DNA from: Candidatus Contendibacter sp.
Lineage (GTDB): Bacteria > Pseudomonadota > Gammaproteobacteria > Competibacterales > Competibacteraceae
Reading direction: 5' to 3'
Length of the DNA: 32,231 nucleotides
Assembly: GCA_008933795.1 (NCBI GenBank)
Contig: WBUJ01000029.1
Location: 1-32,231, forward strand
The notes under the pieces were generated by a model. It was given only the letters and a program-made list of their open reading frames with translations. It was not told the DNA's origin and did not search any database. Position numbers and translations under genes: made by a program. Positions 28,525-32,231 of this stretch are shown here, piece by piece. Each line of letters starts with the position of its first letter. Positions within the stretch are counted from its first letter, which is position 1.

Positions 28525-29025
28525 TTACAGCATTTCCTGAATCGTTTCCCGCAGCTTGGGCAGGTCCAGCAGTCCGAGCCGGTAATGCACGATGCGCCCA
28601 TCCGGCGAGATTAGCACCGTGGTCGGAGTCAAACGCACGTTATCGAATTCCCGGGCGATTCGCCCTTGGGCGTCCAGGACGATGGGATAGGGAATTTGCC
28701 GCTGCTTGGCCAGCGTCCGCACCTGCTCCGGCGGATCGTAGGTCATCGCCACCCCGATGATTTCCAGCCCTTTCGGGTTCAATTCCCGGTAAAGCTCGAT
28801 AAGATGCGGCATTTCCTCGATGCAGGACGGGCAAGTGGTGGCCCAGAACGTGACCAGCACCGGTTTGCCGCGCAACTGTTCCAGGGTCAGGGTGCGGCCG
28901 TCGAGGGTTTGCCCGACCAGCGGCGGCGCTTGGCGCAGGCCAGCGGGCATGAACCAGACTGCGGCAACCGCCAGAGCCACGGCCAAGGCGATGCCGGCAA
29001 CGATGGTTTCTTTGTTGAACTTCAT
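28525..29025 (-). CDS. TlpA-like membrane-anchored thiol:disulfide oxidoreductase
   Basis: A 166-residue thioredoxin-fold protein of the TlpA/ResA/AhpC-TSA group. A single N-terminal membrane anchor (about 8-27) places the domain in the periplasm. The redox motif is WATTCPSC with Cys65 and Cys68, and the cis-proline region is LTPTTVLISPDG. Such proteins reduce disulfides, often for cytochrome c maturation, but partners are not visible here. The start at 29025 is chosen because CAGGAG (29035-29040) is nine bases upstream, while the in-frame ATG at 29034 directly abuts it. It is convergent with the SLC13 gene and divergent from argC. Confidence 0.9.
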   Translation of the reverse strand: MKFNKETIVAGIALAVALAVAAVWFMPAGLRQAPPLVGQTLDGRTLTLEQLRGKPVLVTFWATTCPSCIEEMPHLIELYRELNPKGLEIIGVAMTYDPPEQVRTLAKQRQIPYPIVLDAQGRIAREFDNVRLTPTTVLISPDGRIVHYRLGLLDLPKLRETIQEML

Positions 29026-29118
29026 GGGTTGCATCTCCTGCGGCGCGATATTCGCGGCGGCTGACGCTCGCGCGCTGGAATCGGACCGCGACAACCGCTG
29101 AAAATGACTGCGGCAGCA

Positions 29119-29127
29119 ATTATGCCA
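29119..29127 (-). promoter_or_regulatory. Candidate extended -10 promoter for the TlpA-like gene
   Basis: On the minus strand TGG precedes CATAAT (29127 to 29119), an extended -10 pattern. The leader to the ATG at 29025 would be near 85 bases. No -35 match is visible. Confidence 0.4.
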
Positions 29128-29139
29128 GAGCCGGCAGGC

Positions 29140-29167
29140 TTGCGCCGAGTGGCGAACGCCTTATGAT
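29140..29167 (+). promoter_or_regulatory. Candidate argC promoter
   Basis: TTGCGC (29140-29145), a 16-base spacer and TATGAT (29162-29167) lie 38 bases before the argC ATG. It is back to back with the TlpA-like gene's candidate promoter. No clear ArgR box is seen. Confidence 0.5.
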
Positions 29168-29205
29168 GCGCGCTTTTCAGCGACGATTGCGGGAGGATTG
29201 CAGCC

Positions 29206-30240
29206 ATGATCAAGGCGGGCATTGTGGGCGGGACCGGCTATACCGGCGTCGAATTGTTACGGTTGCTGGCCACGCATCCGGCGGTGGAACTGGCGGTCAT
29301 CACCTCGCGCGGCGAGAAGGGCGCCCGGGTCAACGAGTTGTTTCCCAATCTGCGCGGACGGGTGGATCTGGCCTTTGTCGAGCCGGACGATACCGTGCTG
29401 AAGGGTTGCGACGTGGTGTTTTTCGCCACCCCCAACGGCACCGCCATGAACAGCGCGCCGGCACTGCTGGAGGCCGGAGTTAAAGTCATCGACTTGGCGG
29501 CTGATTTCCGGCTGCGTCGGGTCGAGGACTGGGAACGGTGGTACTACGGAATACCGCATGCTTGCCCGGAACTGCTGGCGGAGGCGGTCTACGGGTTGCC
29601 CGAGGTCAACCGCGAGGCGATTCGCAACGCCCGACTGATCGCCAACCCCGGCTGTTATCCGACCGCCGTGCAACTGGGTTTCCTGCCGCTGTTGGAAGTC
29701 GGCGCCATCGACCGGCAATCGTTGATCGCCGATGCCAAATCCGGGGTCAGCGGCGCTGGCCGCAAGGCCGAGGTGGGCAATTTACTGTGCGAGGCCGGCG
29801 ATAGCTTCAAGGCTTACGCAGTACCGGCGCACCGCCATCTGCCGGAGATCCGCCAGGGTTTGACGACGATGGCCGGTGGTTCGGTGGAACTGGTGTTCGT
29901 GCCGCACCTGACGCCGATGATTCGCGGCATTCACGCCACCCTGTACGCCACCCTGACCAAGCCCGACGTGGATTTGCAGGCACTGTTCGAGCAGCGCTAC
30001 GCCAACGAACCCTTCGTGGACGTGCTGCCGCCCGGGTCACATCCCGAAACCCGCAGCGTGCGCGGAGCGAATCTGTGTCGGCTGGCGGTGCATCGGCCAC
30101 AAAACGGCAAAACCGTGGTGGTGCTGTCGGTCATCGATAACTTGGTCAAAGGCGCGGCGGGCCAAGCGGTGCAGAATATGAACCTGATGTGCGGCCTGCC
30201 GGAAACCACCGGGCTGGAACAGATTGCGCTGCTGCCTTGA
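29206..30240 (+). CDS. argC: N-acetyl-gamma-glutamyl-phosphate reductase
   Basis: ArgC catalyses the NADPH-dependent reduction of N-acetylglutamyl phosphate in arginine biosynthesis. The 344-residue product starts with the nucleotide-binding [20 protein letters not shown] and has the active-site NPGCYPTA with Cys150. [13 protein letters not shown] and [11 protein letters not shown] are further family features. Size matches the type 1 bacterial enzyme. GGAGG (29192-29196) is a good Shine-Dalgarno. The argC-erpA-tyrS order resembles that in Pseudomonas. Confidence 0.97.
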   Translation: MIKAGIVGGTGYTGVELLRLLATHPAVELAVITSRGEKGARVNELFPNLRGRVDLAFVEPDDTVLKGCDVVFFATPNGTAMNSAPALLEAGVKVIDLAADFRLRRVEDWERWYYGIPHACPELLAEAVYGLPEVNREAIRNARLIANPGCYPTAVQLGFLPLLEVGAIDRQSLIADAKSGVSGAGRKAEVGNLLCEAGDSFKAYAVPAHRHLPEIRQGLTTMAGGSVELVFVPHLTPMIRGIHATLYATLTKPDVDLQALFEQRYANEPFVDVLPPGSHPETRSVRGANLCRLAVHRPQNGKTVVVLSVIDNLVKGAAGQAVQNMNLMCGLPETTGLEQIALLP

Positions 30241-30283
30241 GCGACAAGAGCTTGGCTGGCGCTTGCTGGAGCGTGGCCAAACT

Positions 30284-30308
30284 ATTCTTGACCCGCAAGG
30301 TCAACAAT
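30284..30308. promoter_or_regulatory. IscR type 1-like operator upstream of erpA
   Basis: ATTC-TTGACC-CGCAA-GGTCAA-CAAT is a 25-base near-perfect palindrome: ten-base arms with one mismatch around a five-base centre. The pattern ATxS-YYGACY-N5-RGTCRR-SxAT follows the IscR type 1 consensus as I recall it (ATAS YYGACT RWWWY AGTCRR STAT), though the central A/T requirement is poorly met. It overlaps the candidate -35 element, so binding would repress. IscR is a known Fe-S-responsive regulator of Fe-S assembly genes, and erpA is such a gene. Confidence 0.55.
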
Positions 30309-30316
30309 CGGAGAAT
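30288..30316 (+). promoter_or_regulatory. Candidate erpA promoter
   Basis: TTGACC (30288-30293), a 17-base spacer and GAGAAT (30311-30316) lie 35 bases before the erpA ATG. The -35 hexamer is the left half-site of the IscR-like palindrome. Confidence 0.5.
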
Positions 30317-30350
30317 TCCCCACACTTTAATTTACAACGAGGATCGTGTA

Positions 30351-30713
30351 ATGAGCGCCACCGTGGAAACCTTCACCCCTGCCGATGATCCCCTGCTGTT
30401 CACCGACGCCGCAGCGCTGAAGGTCAAGGAATTGCTGGAGGAAGAAGCGAATCCCAATTTGATGCTGCGCGTGTTCATTAGCGGCGGCGGCTGTTCCGGC
30501 TTCCAGTATGGCTTTACCTTCGATGAAATTCTGGGCGACGGCGATACCGTGGTGGAGAACCATGGGGTGAAACTGCTGATCGATCCGATGAGCTTCCAGT
30601 ATCTGGTCGGCGCCGAGATCGATTACAGCGAAGGGCTGGAAGGCGCCCAGTTCGTGATCCGCAATCCCAATGCCGTGACCACCTGTGGCTGCGGCTCATC
30701 GTTCTCCGCGTGA
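30351..30713 (+). CDS. erpA: Iron-sulfur cluster insertion protein ErpA
   Basis: ErpA is an A-type carrier that passes Fe-S clusters to apo-proteins, including isoprenoid-synthesis enzymes. The 120-residue product contains [20 protein letters not shown] and the C-terminal CGCGSSF; the three cluster-binding cysteines are Cys48, Cys112 and Cys114. [21 protein letters not shown] is typical of ErpA rather than IscA. GAGGATC lies eight bases before the ATG. The longer in-frame extension to 30189 overlaps argC and is not coding. tyrS overlaps the stop by four bases. Confidence 0.96.
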   Translation: MSATVETFTPADDPLLFTDAAALKVKELLEEEANPNLMLRVFISGGGCSGFQYGFTFDEILGDGDTVVENHGVKLLIDPMSFQYLVGAEIDYSEGLEGAQFVIRNPNAVTTCGCGSSFSA

Positions 30714-31918
30714 CCATGCCCTCGCTCGAACAATCGCTGGAGCTGATCAAACGCGGCGCGGTGGATCTGCTGCTGGAAGAGGAACTGATCGAGCGCCTCA
30801 AATCCGGCCGGCCGCTGCGGGTCAAGGCCGGTTTCGATCCGACCGCCCCGGATTTGCATCTCGGCCATACCGTGCTGATCAACAAGTTGCGCCAGTTTCA
30901 GGACCTCGGCCATCATGTCATGTTTCTGATCGGTGATTTCACCGGGATGATCGGCGACCCGACCGGCAAGAATGTCACTCGCAAGCCGCTGACACGCGAG
31001 GAAATTCTGGCGAACGCTAAAACCTACCAGGAGCAGGTGTTCAAGATTCTCGATCCCGACCGGACCGAGGTCATGTTCAATTCGAGTTGGTTCGACCGAA
31101 TGACGCCGGCTGATTTCATCCATCTGGCGGCCAAGCACACCGTCGCCCGGATGCTGGAGCGGGACGATTTCGGCAAGCGCTACGCCAGTGGCCAGCCCAT
31201 CGCCATCCACGAATTCCTGTACCCACTGGTGCAGGGCTACGATTCGGTCGCCATGCGGGCTGATGTGGAATTGGGCGGTACTGATCAGAAATTCAACCTG
31301 CTGGTCGGTCGCGAATTGCAGAAGCACTATGGTCAGCCGCCGCAACTGGTCCTCACCATGCCGATTCTGGAAGGTCTGGACGGCGTGCAGAAGATGTCGA
31401 AATCGCTGGGGAACTACGTCGGCATTCGCGACGAGCCGAATGAAATGTTCGGCAAACTGATGTCCGTTTCCGACGAACTGATGTGGCGCTATTTTGAACT
31501 GCTCAGCTTCCGTCCGACGCGCGAGATCGCCGAATGGCGGCGGCAGACTGTCCAGGAGGGGTTGAACCCGCGCGATGTCAAGTTCGAATTGGCCGAGGAG
31601 TTGGTGGACCGGTTCCATGGCGTCGGCGCGGGCCGACAGGCCTTGGCGGAATTTATCGAGCGCTTTCAGAAGGGATCGCTACCTGATGAGGTAGCCGAGG
31701 TGCGGGTTCAGTCCCGCGATGGCCGCTTGCCAATTGCCAATTTGCTTAAGGAGGCTGGGCTGGTGGCCAGCACGTCGGAGGCGCTGCGGTCGATCCAACA
31801 GGGCGCGGTGCGGATCGACGGTGAGCGCATCGAAAATCGTGGCCTCGAACTGGAGGCCGGTAGCAGGCATGTCTATCAGGTCGGCAAGCGGCGGGTGGCC
31901 CGGGTCGTGGTGTTTTGA
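30710..31918 (+). CDS. tyrS: Tyrosyl-tRNA synthetase
   Basis: A 402-residue class I aminoacyl-tRNA synthetase that charges tRNA-Tyr. The HIGH motif appears as HLGH (50-53) and the KMSKS loop as KMSKS (228-232). [20 protein letters not shown] is the tyrosine-binding region. A C-terminal S4 RNA-binding domain covers about 338-400, with [20 protein letters not shown]. The length and motifs fit the TyrZ-type branch found in Pseudomonas. The GTG at 30710 overlaps the erpA stop (GTGA); ATG 30716, two codons later, is an alternative. Neither has a clear Shine-Dalgarno, so translational coupling to erpA is likely. Confidence 0.96.
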   Translation: MTMPSLEQSLELIKRGAVDLLLEEELIERLKSGRPLRVKAGFDPTAPDLHLGHTVLINKLRQFQDLGHHVMFLIGDFTGMIGDPTGKNVTRKPLTREEILANAKTYQEQVFKILDPDRTEVMFNSSWFDRMTPADFIHLAAKHTVARMLERDDFGKRYASGQPIAIHEFLYPLVQGYDSVAMRADVELGGTDQKFNLLVGRELQKHYGQPPQLVLTMPILEGLDGVQKMSKSLGNYVGIRDEPNEMFGKLMSVSDELMWRYFELLSFRPTREIAEWRRQTVQEGLNPRDVKFELAEELVDRFHGVGAGRQALAEFIERFQKGSLPDEVAEVRVQSRDGRLPIANLLKEAGLVASTSEALRSIQQGAVRIDGERIENRGLELEAGSRHVYQVGKRRVARVVVF

Positions 31919-31947
31919 CCGGATTTTGAAAATTTGATGACAGGAAG

Positions 31948-31975
31948 TTGACAGCAGAATTTCTCCCCCTATAAT
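31948..31975 (+). promoter_or_regulatory. Consensus promoter downstream of tyrS (rrn P1 candidate)
   Basis: TTGACA (31948-31953), a 16-base spacer and TATAAT (31970-31975): both hexamers are perfect consensus. The AT-rich segment at 31922-31939 is placed as an UP element would be. Transcription would start near 31982. Confidence 0.8.
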
Positions 31976-32047
31976 CCGCACTTCCTTCAGTGGCATGGTT
32001 GTTAAAGGCCAATCGCTGGAGGAAACCGAAAAATTCAGGGAATTTTC

Positions 32048-32077
32048 TTGCTAAGGGATTTTTGGATAGGTTATAAT
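32048..32077 (+). promoter_or_regulatory. Second tandem promoter (rrn P2 candidate)
   Basis: TTGCTA (32048-32053), an 18-base spacer and perfect TATAAT (32072-32077), about 100 bases after the first promoter. The spacing resembles tandem P1/P2 rRNA promoters. Confidence 0.6.
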
Positions 32078-32102
32078 GATCGTCTGGCTATTCTTTGGAT
32101 AG
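32061..32102 (+). repeat. Direct repeat flanking the second TATAAT
   Basis: TTTGGATAG occurs at 32061-32069 and 32094-32102, a 33-base period (about three helical turns) around the second -10 element. It may be coincidental or a paired protein site. Confidence 0.4.
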
Positions 32103-32231
32103 CGAAGGTGCAAAGTTCATTGACAAGGTGGCAGGTAGTTGGGGGGGTGGCTTGCGGCCTGGAGGGAACTGGGATTAAAGCGAGTCGTCTCTTGGTTGGA
32201 ACGGAAGTTTCGGAAGGGACGCTTATGGAGT

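Larger units (their letters stand above)
31919..32231 (+). other. Probable rRNA operon promoter and leader region
   Basis: No gene is visible in the last 313 bases. The stretch starts AT-rich, with an UP-element-like segment at 31922-31939, has two consensus-type promoters, and turns G-rich from 32127. There is no intrinsic terminator after tyrS. The position after tyrS matches the rRNA operon in Pseudomonas. I do not see the start of 16S rRNA or a plus-strand boxA, so if correct the 16S gene begins beyond the edge. Confidence 0.6.

Noticed and set aside
29206..29240. ArgR operator upstream of argC
   Set aside because: No paired 18-base ARG-box pattern could be found between 29100 and 29205.
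31994..32010. boxA-like antitermination sequence (TTGTTAAAGG)
   Set aside because: It matches boxA only as the reverse complement, which is the wrong orientation for a plus-strand rRNA leader.

Overview
The window is a high-GC chromosomal segment from a gammaproteobacterium. The left third carries the conserved order nusA-infB-rbfA-truB-rpsO-pnp, then tRNA-Ser(GGA), the small SRP RNA, dnaX, ybaB/ebfC, recR and hinT. The right end carries argC, erpA and tyrS, followed by tandem near-consensus promoters of the kind that drive rRNA operons. As I recall, argC, an erpA-type gene and tyrosyl-tRNA synthetase also lie close upstream of an rRNA operon in Pseudomonas. A storage-polysaccharide block (GH13, GT5 glycogen synthase, two GH57 proteins) and a wax ester synthase/DGAT gene suggest an organism that builds glucan and neutral-lipid reserves. 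A glycogen-accumulating lineage such as Competibacteraceae would fit, but that is inference.

Layout. 1-8173: transcription, translation and RNA decay genes on the plus strand, tightly packed (rbfA and truB overlap by 4 bases); nusA is cut by the left edge. 8200-8540: tRNA-Ser and SRP RNA. 8562-11510: dnaX, ebfC, recR and a HIT hydrolase. 11607-14351: a small accessory-looking patch with a divergent HSP90-type ATPase on the minus strand, a 49-codon ORF and a Uma2-family protein. 14395-18786: an RlmI-like rRNA methyltransferase, an AT-rich WS/DGAT gene, a hexapeptide O-acetyltransferase and lgt. 18820-20226 (minus): a photolyase. 20389-20679: a Bfd-like 2Fe-2S protein with an added tail. 20885-26618: the glucan block. 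26656-28482: an SLC13-type transporter with two RCK_C domains. 28525-29025 (minus): a TlpA-like thioredoxin. 29206-31918: argC, erpA, tyrS. 31919-32231: probable rRNA operon promoter and leader region.

The strongest non-routine observations are the compact GH13-GlgA-GH57-GH57 cluster, with no GH13-type branching enzyme and no ADP-glucose pyrophosphorylase in view; a 25-bp near-palindrome upstream of erpA that resembles an IscR type 1 operator and overlaps the likely -35 element; the base-composition shift at the WS/DGAT gene; a REP-like palindrome behind glgA; the divergent HSP90/49-codon ORF/Uma2 patch; and the double consensus promoter beyond tyrS. I found no CRISPR array, transposase or prophage gene.
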